From NCBI RefSeq assembly GCF_900116615.1, contig NZ_FPBF01000002.1:744001-808000 (forward strand): a stretch of 64,000 nt of DNA, given 5' to 3'. Origin of the DNA: Algoriphagus locisalis (lineage in GTDB: Bacteria > Bacteroidota > Bacteroidia > Cytophagales > Cyclobacteriaceae). The number at the start of each line of letters is the position of its first letter. The stretch's first letter is position 1. Of the stretch, positions 1 through 8,595 are shown one piece after another. Position numbers and translations under genes: made by a program. The notes under the pieces were generated by a model that saw only the letters and a program-made list of their open reading frames with translations, searched no databases and was not told the DNA's origin.

Positions 1-600
1 AATCTCGTATTAGTCAACTTTGAAGAAGAGAATTCAAAAGTGATCGACCTTCCAGAGATGGATATAACACATGATTATAGAGTCGTCACGGATGATAATG
101 GTTATAAAGTGAGTATTACACAGGAAGTAAATGTACAAACTATAAATTCCAAAGCTTATGTCTCCAATACGGTAAGCAGTGGCATATACCGTTATGATCC
201 TGAACTGGATACCCTGCAATACATCACTTTCCCTCTTACCCTTACAGCTACCCAAAAGACCAGAAAAATCAAAAATGAGGTGTCGTCAGCAGAAGAACGA
301 AAAGAGCAAACGGCATTGATAAATTCTGAAGTACGTTTCAACGAACTTCTTTGGGATGATAAATCCAATCAATTCTTCCGCTTCAGCTCTATCCTAATCC
401 CTAGCAATTCTGAAGAACCAAGCAAAAAAAGTGAAGTATTTCTTTCTGCTTTTGACTCACAACTCAACCTGATAGGTGAGAAAAAACTGGAAGAGCTCTT
501 TACTGTACCCGAAAATGCCTTCTTCAAAGACGGCAAGCTCTACTCCTACGTCAATGTAGGAGACGAACTCGGCTTCGCAGTATTCACTTTTAACTTCTGA
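1..600 (+). CDS. DUF4221-like lipoprotein, array copy 1 (5' end outside window)
   Basis: Only the last 199 codons are in the window: the frame is open from base 1, so the Met at 40 is internal. It shows the family's distal half. There is a YRYDPELDTL segment, then a conserved WDD..NQFFRFS block, then the tail FFKDGKLYSYVNV...GFAVFTFNF ending in TGA at 598-600. The closest relative in the array is copy 5: bases 298-419 are identical to 4853-4974 (122 nt), and the last 38 nt running into the next gene match the copy 4/copy 5 junction. The family assignment (DUF4221, PF13970 as I remember it) is from memory of length, lipobox and tail. Biochemical function is unknown; a beta-propeller-like fold is only a guess from the blade-like spacing of aromatic and Asp residues in the complete copies. 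Confidence 0.8.
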   Translation, partial: NLVLVNFEEENSKVIDLPEMDITHDYRVVTDDNGYKVSITQEVNVQTINSKAYVSNTVSSGIYRYDPELDTLQYITFPLTLTATQKTRKIKNEVSSAEERKEQTALINSEVRFNELLWDDKSNQFFRFSSILIPSNSEEPSKKSEVFLSAFDSQLNLIGEKKLEELFTVPENAFFKDGKLYSYVNVGDELGFAVFTFNF

Positions 601-604
601 ACCC

Positions 605-1732
605 ATGAAAAAACTGCTTACGATTTCCACTTTAGCTATCCTGGCCGCATGTGGTGAAAAGCAATCCGAGTCAACTGAACAGATAAACATTCTCGAAAAT
701 CTGACTTTTTCCGTGGATACAGTCGTGATCGATGTGGGGGAAGAGATTTTTATGCCGGGGGCTTATTCGGCCTTTGCGATCAGCGAAGAGGAAGATCGTG
801 TTTTTACATTTTACGAGCCTGAAGTGGAAGTTCACGAGATTGATTTGAACAATAACAAACTTGTGGCGCGTCATAAATTCGAAAAAGATGGCCCTAATAT
901 GATTCCTAATTATGCTAATTATTTACAGGTTTTAAATGATGACGAGCTATTTCTGGGAAACTTCTATACGGGAGTAATCTTTACGCTTGATGGGAAAAAA
1001 GTAAAGTCTCTACCATTTCAGGCAGAAAAATATTCAGGTTTCGATCCGGATTTTTCTATGTCTATGGGCAACTCAATTACTCTCAGCTCAGATAAAAAAA
1101 CGGCACTTTTTTACCCAAATGAAGGGATAGGCGCTCCTGATGGGCTAGCGATACTCAACGCTGATGAAATGAGTGGTGAATTAGTAGCCCTACCGGCTTT
1201 AGAGATGTCGGAAAACTTCCGGATCAAGATGAGTGATGGTTCCATCACTTTTGGTCAATTACAGAAAATCAGCTGGGTCAATGAGCAGTTTATCCTTTAC
1301 AGCGGAACGACCTCTGATATTTACTTATATGATCAAACAGATTCATTACGCTTGGTCACCTTTCCACATCAGCTTGTACCCAAAATGAAAACCGGAGAAT
1401 TCCCAAGTACTGCGGACACTTATGAAAGACTCAGGGAAGTAGGGAGGGAAATCGATAAACAAATTACTTTTTCCAATTTCTATTGGGATAAAACCCGGCA
1501 AATGTATTTCAGACTGGCACAAATGAATTGGGAAGTAAACGAAGAAGCGCAATCTTTCAGCGCAGACATTTACTTGTTTTCATACGACAAGGACTTCAAT
1601 TTGACTGGTGAAGCGGAAGTTGAAGGGTTAGATGCACTTCCATTCCAAAGCTTTATGAAAAACGGCAAACTTTACTCGCGCTGGGTGGTCGGCGAAAACC
1701 CAGCCTTTATCGTTTACAGCTTTGATTTTTAG
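605..1732 (+). CDS. DUF4221-like lipoprotein, array copy 2
   Basis: This 375-aa protein has a lipoprotein signal (MKKLLTISTLAILAAC, lipobox LAAC with Cys16), then an acidic/Ser linker and the family's first motif ILENLTFSVDTVVID. A GPN motif (FEKDGPN) sits near residue 98 and ITFSNFYWDK near residue 285. The C-terminus differs from copies 1 and 3-5: NPAFIVYSFDF replaces the usual ELGFAVFTFNF. Together with the SGTTSDIYLYD segment this places it with copies 6 and 7, so neighbours in the array are not always nearest relatives. It begins 4 nt after copy 1 and ends 4 nt before copy 3, so it is almost certainly cotranscribed. Lipid anchoring in the outer membrane is expected for a Bacteroidota SPII lipoprotein; surface exposure is not shown. 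Confidence 0.85.
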   Translation: MKKLLTISTLAILAACGEKQSESTEQINILENLTFSVDTVVIDVGEEIFMPGAYSAFAISEEEDRVFTFYEPEVEVHEIDLNNNKLVARHKFEKDGPNMIPNYANYLQVLNDDELFLGNFYTGVIFTLDGKKVKSLPFQAEKYSGFDPDFSMSMGNSITLSSDKKTALFYPNEGIGAPDGLAILNADEMSGELVALPALEMSENFRIKMSDGSITFGQLQKISWVNEQFILYSGTTSDIYLYDQTDSLRLVTFPHQLVPKMKTGEFPSTADTYERLREVGREIDKQITFSNFYWDKTRQMYFRLAQMNWEVNEEAQSFSADIYLFSYDKDFNLTGEAEVEGLDALPFQSFMKNGKLYSRWVVGENPAFIVYSFDF

Positions 1733-1736
1733 AGGC

Positions 1737-2873
1737 ATGAAAAAACTACTTCCATTTTTAGCCCTTACATTTTTTGCCGCTTGTACGGAAAAGCCTTCTT
1801 CTGGAAGCAGTTTGAGTGAAACCGAGTCCACTAATATCCTTGAGAACCTGACCTTTTCCATCGATACATTGATGGTGGATACTGGGGATGATTTTATAAA
1901 TTTTGCCCCTATATTCAGTACTTCATCTTCTCCTGACGGCCATTACTTTTACTTAATTGATAAGGACCTCAAGCTTCAGAAAATAGATTTGGACGCGATG
2001 AAGATAATAAGCTCTTTTTCATTTGAAAAGGATGGCCCTAATCGTCTAGTCCATAGCATTAATTTTCAGGCTATCGGGGACGGTTACTTTTATTTTCCCT
2101 TGTCTCCGCCGTATCCACAAATTTTTGATGCAAATGGAAACAAAATAAAACGTTTTAAAATGGATCTGGATAAGATAGTAGAAGGCTATCCCATTGATGG
2201 AAGATCATTAATTATTCGGATTATTCCGGATCCAAAACGAGGTGGTTTGTATTCTATGCCTATGAACAATGAATACAACACTCATTTTCTAGCGGTAATC
2301 GACTCGCTGGGAGGAAGAACTAACTTGCTGGAGCTCTCTGAATTTAAAAAGGCCAACAAATTCGAAATTCGGGGTAAAGGATTAAAGAGCATGGAACAAG
2401 TCTCTATCCAATATTTTAATGACCTCGTTCTTATTTCCTGTACAGTTGGAAACGCTATATATGTCTATGATCTTCGCTTAGATAGTCTTTCCTATAGAGA
2501 ATTTCCACATGAGCTTGTTCCGCTGGAAAAAACCGGAGAAGTGAAAAGCTTTGTTGGGAGCAAGAGTGAGTTTGATGAGGAAATAAAAAAACGAGCAACT
2601 AAGATCAGCTATCGCAATTTCATTTGGGATGAGAAATCCCAACGTTACTTTCGATTTGCCAGTCGTGCACTATCAGTTCCTATAGAAGGAGAAAAGGCTG
2701 AAATGGAAATATTCCTATGTGCTTACTCAAAAGATTTAAAACTGATTGGAGAAACCCGATTAGAAGGTTTATCAAACGTCCCGCGCATGCCTTTCTTCAA
2801 AGACGGCAAACTCTACTCTGATGTCAATGTCGAAGACGAACTCGGTTTCGAAATATTCAGATTTAACTTTTAA
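1737..2873 (+). CDS. DUF4221-like lipoprotein, array copy 3
   Basis: I place the start at 1737 rather than the in-frame ATG at 1722: only the later one gives the standard MKKLLPFLALTFFAAC lipoprotein signal, and the earlier one lies inside copy 2. The product is 378 aa. It shares DTGDDFINF after the first motif, DKIVEGY near residue 145 and FPHELVPLEKTGEV near residue 260 with copy 4, its closest sister. The tail is a variant: ELGFEIFRFNF instead of ELGFAVFTFNF. Spacing to both neighbours is 4 nt. The region after Cys16 is Ser/Glu rich and low complexity, probably a tether between the lipid anchor and the folded domain. Confidence 0.85.
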   Translation: MKKLLPFLALTFFAACTEKPSSGSSLSETESTNILENLTFSIDTLMVDTGDDFINFAPIFSTSSSPDGHYFYLIDKDLKLQKIDLDAMKIISSFSFEKDGPNRLVHSINFQAIGDGYFYFPLSPPYPQIFDANGNKIKRFKMDLDKIVEGYPIDGRSLIIRIIPDPKRGGLYSMPMNNEYNTHFLAVIDSLGGRTNLLELSEFKKANKFEIRGKGLKSMEQVSIQYFNDLVLISCTVGNAIYVYDLRLDSLSYREFPHELVPLEKTGEVKSFVGSKSEFDEEIKKRATKISYRNFIWDEKSQRYFRFASRALSVPIEGEKAEMEIFLCAYSKDLKLIGETRLEGLSNVPRMPFFKDGKLYSDVNVEDELGFEIFRFNF

Positions 2874-2877
2874 ATCT

Positions 2878-4014
2878 ATGAAAAAACTACTTACGATTTC
2901 AGCTCTTGCACTACTTTCAGCTTGTGGGGAAAAGCCTAAATCTGAGGAAGTTGCTGTCGTAGAGGAGCCCAAGAATATTCTTGAAAATATGACCTATACG
3001 GTCGATACGGTGCTGGTCGACACAGGTGATGATTTTATAAATTTTGCATGGCCTTTTATTAGTTCGCCATCTCCGAATGGCAATTATTTCTATGTTTTAG
3101 ACTTGAAAAATGAAAAGCTTCAGAAAATAGATCTGGATCTGATGAAGCTAACAGATACGTTCACCATTTATAAAGATGGTCCAAATAGTCCCGGTTCTAT
3201 TTTAGGTGTTACCGCTCTTCATGATGATCAGTTTTTCTTTTCCCAATTGCATCGCCTCTCTGTGATCAATAAGGAGGGAGAAAAAACAAGGTCTTGGATA
3301 CTTGATGGGGACAAAATAGTAGAGGGATTTTCAGCTGACGGAGGCTCTGTGTCCAATCGGATAATTTTGGATAAAGACTTTAGTAGGCTTTATTCACTTC
3401 CACTGAATTACGAGACGAGGGATACATATTTTGCAGTATTGGATTCTGCTGGGGAGAAAATAATGCTAGAAGAACTGACTGAATTCCAAAAGGCTAACAA
3501 ATTCAGGATTCAAGGTGATTCTGAGGGAAAAGGTGAATTTCTACACCTCCAACAGTTTAATGACTTGGTACTCATTTCCTGCTCCGTTGGGAATGGCACT
3601 TATATCTACAACCCTAGCTTAGACAGCCTTTTTTACAGGGAATTCCCTCATGAAATCGTCCCTCTAGAAAAGACGGGAGAGGTAAAAAATAAGGTAGGTG
3701 GTAGAGCAGAGTTTGAGGAAGAATTAAAAAAGCTAAACCACCAAATCAATTACTGGAGCTTCCTTTGGGATGAAAAGTCTCAGCGGTATTTCCGCTATGC
3801 CAGTAGAGCTATTGGGTTCGATGAGGAAGGCTGGGCAAAAGAATTTGAAATATTTTTCATGGCTTATTCCAAAGACATGGAGCTAATCGGTGAAACTCGA
3901 TTCGGGGAATTCTCCACAATCCCTTTTGGATTATTCTTTAAAGACGGCAAACTCTACTCCTACGTCAATGTCGAAGACGAGCTAGGCTTCGCAGTATTCA
4001 CTTTTAACTTCTGA
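2878..4014 (+). CDS. DUF4221-like lipoprotein, array copy 4
   Basis: The start at 2878 (MKKLLTISALALLSAC) is preferred over an in-frame ATG at 2821 that would read through the end of copy 3 and bury the signal peptide. The product has 378 residues, with TYTVDTVLVDTGDDFINF, DKIVEGF, FPHEIVPLEKTGEV and RYFRYASRA aligning without difficulty to copy 3. Its tail (KLYSYVNVEDELGFAVFTF) equals that of copy 9, and its last 38 nt including the stop and spacer equal the end of copy 1. This junction (3985-4022) is thus duplicated in the array together with its intergenic bases. Confidence 0.85.
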   Translation: MKKLLTISALALLSACGEKPKSEEVAVVEEPKNILENMTYTVDTVLVDTGDDFINFAWPFISSPSPNGNYFYVLDLKNEKLQKIDLDLMKLTDTFTIYKDGPNSPGSILGVTALHDDQFFFSQLHRLSVINKEGEKTRSWILDGDKIVEGFSADGGSVSNRIILDKDFSRLYSLPLNYETRDTYFAVLDSAGEKIMLEELTEFQKANKFRIQGDSEGKGEFLHLQQFNDLVLISCSVGNGTYIYNPSLDSLFYREFPHEIVPLEKTGEVKNKVGGRAEFEEELKKLNHQINYWSFLWDEKSQRYFRYASRAIGFDEEGWAKEFEIFFMAYSKDMELIGETRFGEFSTIPFGLFFKDGKLYSYVNVEDELGFAVFTFNF

Positions 4015-4018
4015 ACCC

Positions 4019-5155
4019 ATGAGAAAACTTTTTACGATTTCATTGCTCGCTTTACTTGCCGCTTGTGGTGGCAAAGAATCCGATTCTACAGAACAGAAAA
4101 ACATTCTCGAAAACCTGACTTACACTGTAGATACAGTGGTGGTTGATCCTGGCGATGAGATCATTAATCTCAAATATGGGCTTATCATATCTTCATTGAG
4201 CCCTGACCATCAAACGCTCTATAAGTTAGATGGAGGTACAATCAAGTTGCAAGAAATCAATTTGGATAAATTGGCACTTACAGCCAGCTATCCATTTGAA
4301 AATGAAGGGCCAAATGGAGTAGCGTCGTTTGGAAGTCAACTCACATCACTGGGCGATGAAAAATTTCTCTTTAGTGGGCCTCATAAAATCGGTAAATTTT
4401 CGAAGACCGGTGAGCTATCGCAGGACTTTGATTATTCCATGGACAAGCTCCTTGACAGTGAAAAGCACCAAGGTAATATGCTTTCTCAGTTTGCTTTTAT
4501 TGACGAAAAGCAAATGGGATTTTTACTGGAGACCAATTACAATGATCCCGTTTTCAACCTAGTTACTATTAATTTTAAAGAAGAAAATTCAAAAGTGATT
4601 GACTTGCCGGAAATGGATGTAACGCATGATTTTAGAGTCATGCATATTGATAATAATTACACATCTAGGTGGAAACAATCAGTTAGAATACAAACTATAA
4701 ATTCCAAAGTATATATCACCACCGAGGTGAGCAGTGGCCTATACCGATATGATCCTAAACTGGATAGCCTGGAATACATCACTTTCCCCCTTACTCTTAC
4801 AGCTACCCAAAAAACCAGAAAAATCAAGAATGAAGTGTCGTCAGCACAAGAGCGAAAAGAGCAAACGGCATTGATAAATTCTGAAGTACGTTTCAACGAA
4901 CTTCTTTGGGATGATAAATCCAATCAATTCTTCCGCTTCAGCTCTATCCTAATCCCTAGCAATTCTGAAGAACCTAGCACAAAAAATGAAGTTTTTCTTT
5001 CTGCTTTTGACTCCCAGCTCAACCTGATAGGTGAGAAAAAACTGGAGGAGCTCTTTACTGTTCCCGAAACTGCCTTTTTCAAAGATGGTAAGCTTTGGTC
5101 TTTTGTCAATGTCGAAGACGAACTAGGATTCGCAGTATTCACTTTTGATTTTTAA
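4019..5155 (+). CDS. DUF4221-like lipoprotein, array copy 5
   Basis: A 378-aa lipoprotein (MRKLFTISLLALLAAC, Cys16). It has KNILENLTYTVDTVVVDPGDEIIN at the N-terminus, ENEGPNGV near residue 98 and a KVIDLPEMDVTHDF segment shared with the truncated copy 1. Its 3' third is nearly the same DNA as copy 1, with a 122-nt identical run at 4853-4974, while flanking parts differ at many positions. That pattern fits gene conversion or a recent duplication better than uniform drift. The last motif reads KLWSFVNVEDELGFAVFTFDF. The gap to copy 6 is 6 nt. Confidence 0.85.
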   Translation: MRKLFTISLLALLAACGGKESDSTEQKNILENLTYTVDTVVVDPGDEIINLKYGLIISSLSPDHQTLYKLDGGTIKLQEINLDKLALTASYPFENEGPNGVASFGSQLTSLGDEKFLFSGPHKIGKFSKTGELSQDFDYSMDKLLDSEKHQGNMLSQFAFIDEKQMGFLLETNYNDPVFNLVTINFKEENSKVIDLPEMDVTHDFRVMHIDNNYTSRWKQSVRIQTINSKVYITTEVSSGLYRYDPKLDSLEYITFPLTLTATQKTRKIKNEVSSAQERKEQTALINSEVRFNELLWDDKSNQFFRFSSILIPSNSEEPSTKNEVFLSAFDSQLNLIGEKKLEELFTVPETAFFKDGKLWSFVNVEDELGFAVFTFDF

Positions 5156-5161
5156 GAAAGC

Positions 5162-6298
5162 ATGAAAAAACTATTCAAAATTTCGATCCTCTTATTTGCT
5201 TCCTGTGGTGGGGAAAAATCAGAATCCACAGAAGAGGTGGAAGTACTCACCTTAGAAAATCTTTCTTACACTACGGATACCTTAGCAGTGAATATTAGTG
5301 ATGAAATCTTCAACGCTTATGGATACTATGGAGATGGGTTGAGCCAGGACGGAACCACCATCTATCTTTTTAACGATCAAGAATCTGAAATCCATGAGAT
5401 AGATGTCAACTCAATGACTCTTGTTGAACGACATCCATTCGAAAAAGACGGACCTAATAAAATCCCTTCATTTGTCAACTATTTCCAAACCCTTCCCGGA
5501 GATGAGTTTTTGCTTTCAAATTCCAACAGTTCGGGGATTTATTCTCTCTCTGGCAAACTAGTTCAAAAGCTAAATCTTACAACCGAATCAGTCAGCGGGT
5601 TTGATGAAAAAGCCAGTTCTTTTCTTACCAATAGTATTCATATTACAGAGGATAAAAGTAAAGCCATTACTCTTCCTAGAGCTTTCAGTGGAGGTATTTC
5701 CGGATTAGGAATCATTGATCTTGCAAGCAAAAAGGGGATAAACTTAGAACTTCCCGCCATGAAGATTACCGAAAAATATAGAGTGACTTTCAGGGAAGGA
5801 AACGGTTCTAGCAGCGCTGGTGATTATGAAAATCTTCAAATGCTCAATGGCAACTTTGTTATTTATAGCGGTGCCACATCTGATATCTATTTATATGACC
5901 CATCTCTTGATTCTTTGTCACTACTCACTTTTCCGCATAAGATAGTCCCCAAATCCAAACAGGGGAATTATCCAACAGAAGTGGACTCCCCGGAACTAAT
6001 CACTGAGATTAGAAAAGAAATGGGTAAGGAAATCCGCTTTGGGAGGTTCTATTGGGATGCCAAAAACGAGCGATACATGCGCTTTGCCCAAAAGAACAAA
6101 TATGATGTGGAAGGAAAGATGATCGGCGGAGAATTTTATGTATTCACCTATTCCAAAGACTTCAAACTAACTGCAGAAGGAGAATTCAAAAACTATAACC
6201 CCAACCAAAATATGGGCTTTTTTAAGGATGGAAAGCTGTATTGCTACACTCCCGTGGATGAAATCCCAGGCTTTGTTGTCTATACTTTTGATTTTTAA
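5162..6298 (+). CDS. DUF4221-like lipoprotein, array copy 6
   Basis: 378 aa with a short signal (MKKLFKISILLFASC, Cys15). The usual aspartates of the first motif are partly changed (TTDTLAVNISDEIF), so the family's DxG element is lost here. It resembles copies 2 and 7 through SGATSDIYLYDPSLDSLSL, the following FPHKIVPKSKQGNYPTEV and the EIPGFVVYTFDF ending. The WD motif is FYWDAKNERYMRFAQ near residue 295. It lies 6 nt after copy 5 and 9 nt before copy 7. No regulatory element is visible in either gap. Confidence 0.85.
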   Translation: MKKLFKISILLFASCGGEKSESTEEVEVLTLENLSYTTDTLAVNISDEIFNAYGYYGDGLSQDGTTIYLFNDQESEIHEIDVNSMTLVERHPFEKDGPNKIPSFVNYFQTLPGDEFLLSNSNSSGIYSLSGKLVQKLNLTTESVSGFDEKASSFLTNSIHITEDKSKAITLPRAFSGGISGLGIIDLASKKGINLELPAMKITEKYRVTFREGNGSSSAGDYENLQMLNGNFVIYSGATSDIYLYDPSLDSLSLLTFPHKIVPKSKQGNYPTEVDSPELITEIRKEMGKEIRFGRFYWDAKNERYMRFAQKNKYDVEGKMIGGEFYVFTYSKDFKLTAEGEFKNYNPNQNMGFFKDGKLYCYTPVDEIPGFVVYTFDF

Positions 6299-6307
6299 AA
6301 ATTAAAT

Positions 6308-7447
6308 ATGAAAAAACTGTCCCCCATTTTAATACTTATTATACTTACTTCCTGCGGTGGTAAAGAGTCCCAAACCAAGGAAGCTAAGAATATCCTTAGA
6401 AACTTTTCCTTAAAAGTGGACACTGTTCAAGTTGATGTGGGTAACGAGTTATTTGTTCCTGGCTCCTTTACCCTTCAAGATTTCAACACTGATTTGTCAA
6501 AAGCTTACCACTTTTATTCTCAAAATGAAATCCACGAAATAGACATCAACAGCCTAAAACTAGTGGGAAGGCATGTATTCGAAGAAGATGGTCCCGACTT
6601 AATACCTCAACACGTCAGTCACATGCAATTACTTCCTAATAAGGAAGTTTTCTTCTCTAATTATACCCAACTATCTTTTCATAAGTTGACGGGCGAAAAA
6701 CTAACTACTCAAAAGCTTCTTCCTGAAAATATTGATGGAATTCCTAATGACGCAAGATATTCACTTACCAATTCGATTCATATCAGTCCGGATAAATCCA
6801 TCATCGTGAGCCTTCCTAACAACCAGGGAGAGCCGATTGAAGGGCTTGCAGTGATCAACATGCAGGAGATGATTGCGAAAATCTTACCCCTACCTGCTTT
6901 AGAGCTAACGAGCAATTTCCAGATCGTATGGAGACTAGCAAATGGTCCTGCTATTGCCACTTCAGGAGATCACCAAAAGATTCAATTGCTTAATGACAAA
7001 TTCCTAATCTATAGTGGATCGACATCGGACATTTATTCCTATCAATGGAAAACAGACTCATTAAAAATGCATACGTTCCCCCATCGTTTAGTCCCTTTAA
7101 AAAAGACCGGCAGCTATACAACAGAGGTTCGGACTGCTGAAGATTTACGTGCTGTCTCCAGAACATTACAAAAAGAGATTACTTATGGGCAGTTTTACTG
7201 GGATGAGACCAGAAATTCTTACTTCAGGTTTGCTTTCGATAATAAGCAGTTTAATGATATGGGAGGTGCTGTAAAGGCTGAAGTTTACCTGTTCTCATAC
7301 GATGAAAATTTGAATCTAACTGGAGAATCCAAAGTAAGTGCTCTTAGGTGGATGCCTACAGGCAATTTTATGTCAGGGGGAAAACTTTATATGAACTCTG
7401 TGCAAGGAGAAAATCCAGCATATATCAGGTACACTTTTAATTTTTAA
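6308..7447 (+). CDS. DUF4221-like lipoprotein, array copy 7
   Basis: 379 aa; signal MKKLSPILILIILTSC (Cys16) followed by GGKESQTKEA. It belongs with copies 2 and 6: SGSTSDIYSYQWKTDS, FPHRLVPLKKTGSYTTEV, and a YIRYTFNF ending in which the ELGF element is replaced by NPAY. The GPN motif has become GPD (EEDGPDLIP). The coding context is uninterrupted. Spacing is 9 nt upstream and 8 nt downstream. After this copy the array switches to the KPTYE-ending subgroup. Confidence 0.85.
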   Translation: MKKLSPILILIILTSCGGKESQTKEAKNILRNFSLKVDTVQVDVGNELFVPGSFTLQDFNTDLSKAYHFYSQNEIHEIDINSLKLVGRHVFEEDGPDLIPQHVSHMQLLPNKEVFFSNYTQLSFHKLTGEKLTTQKLLPENIDGIPNDARYSLTNSIHISPDKSIIVSLPNNQGEPIEGLAVINMQEMIAKILPLPALELTSNFQIVWRLANGPAIATSGDHQKIQLLNDKFLIYSGSTSDIYSYQWKTDSLKMHTFPHRLVPLKKTGSYTTEVRTAEDLRAVSRTLQKEITYGQFYWDETRNSYFRFAFDNKQFNDMGGAVKAEVYLFSYDENLNLTGESKVSALRWMPTGNFMSGGKLYMNSVQGENPAYIRYTFNF

Positions 7448-7455
7448 AAAAACCT

Positions 7456-8595
7456 ATGAAAAAACTACTTACACTACCATTCCTTATTGCGCTCTTTTCT
7501 TGTGGATCTGGATCTTCGGATTCCGAGGAAATATCTGAATTTCCCTTCTCTTTCACCATGGATACCGTGCAGGTGGATCCTGGAGACCACTTGGTGTTCA
7601 TCACCAATTACATGAACTCGGCAGCTGTTTCTCCAGATCAAAAGATCTTGTATAACCTGAACACCAAAGCTCCCGAACTAGAGATTATAGATCTGGAGAC
7701 ATTGGCATATCAGGAATCCATTCCCTTGGAAAAAGAAGGCCCAGAGGGAATAGGCACTTATGTGTCAGATTTTGCGGTGTCAGAGGGTGGAGACTTTATT
7801 TTTCAGGGCTATAGATCCTTTGTAAAAGCCAATTCTGATCTCGACCAATATGAATCATTCAAGTTTGATGCTCAGCATCTAAAGGGCGATAGCTTGGCCG
7901 AAAAGGAAGGCGTGGATTTCGGTTCCATTCCATCTCTTGATGGAAACTACCTCTTTGGGACTTACTCAGTTCAGGAGTTTGGAGGGGCGGCTAAGGGGTT
8001 CGCTATTGTGGATTTGCAAACCAAGGAGCTGCAAAAAATCCCCATCCCAGAACTGGAATCACTGACAGATTTTAACATCAATCAGTATGACGATAAGGGA
8101 AATCCCCGCATGAGTACCATCGAGCGTATTTGGATTTTGCAGGTAGGAAACAAAGTCTATTTGACGAATACATCCCGAAATGAGGCGTTTATCTATGATA
8201 TGAAGTCAGATTCCTTACAGAAAAAGTCCTTTCACTCCACGCTGACTTCGGACTCCAAAAAAGGACTTTACACCAAAAATACCAACAGCGACAAGGAAAT
8301 GGACGATGCCTGGACTGAAAAGAACAAAGAGGTAAACTTCAACAATCTGGTGTATGATGATAAGAACAAAAAATTCTGGCGAGTAAGTACTGAAATGGAT
8401 CGCATGATCGCCGACTCCGTAGTGACCAAAAAAGTTCTCACCATTTTTGACCAAGACCTCAATCAGCTGCATGAGCAGAAGATAGATTTTAACATTTCTC
8501 AAAGCCTGGCCTTCTTCAAAGACGGCTCACTCTACACATTCATCAATCTGGAAGACGAGCTTGGCTTCGTCAGAATCAAACCTACCTATGAATAA
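7456..8595 (+). CDS. DUF4221-like lipoprotein, array copy 8
   Basis: 379 aa; signal MKKLLTLPFLIALFSC. This is the first member with the alternative C-terminus ELGFVRIKPTYE. It has FTMDTVQVDPGDHLVFITNY at the N-terminus, EKEGPEGIG for the GPN motif, and NTNSDKEMDDAWTEKNKEV in the distal half, all of which recur in copy 12. The stop codon is shared with the next start: its last codons TAT GAA TAA contain ATGAATAA, so copy 9 begins at 8588 inside it (8-nt overlap). Translational coupling between the two is therefore likely. Confidence 0.85.
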   Translation: MKKLLTLPFLIALFSCGSGSSDSEEISEFPFSFTMDTVQVDPGDHLVFITNYMNSAAVSPDQKILYNLNTKAPELEIIDLETLAYQESIPLEKEGPEGIGTYVSDFAVSEGGDFIFQGYRSFVKANSDLDQYESFKFDAQHLKGDSLAEKEGVDFGSIPSLDGNYLFGTYSVQEFGGAAKGFAIVDLQTKELQKIPIPELESLTDFNINQYDDKGNPRMSTIERIWILQVGNKVYLTNTSRNEAFIYDMKSDSLQKKSFHSTLTSDSKKGLYTKNTNSDKEMDDAWTEKNKEVNFNNLVYDDKNKKFWRVSTEMDRMIADSVVTKKVLTIFDQDLNQLHEQKIDFNISQSLAFFKDGSLYTFINLEDELGFVRIKPTYE

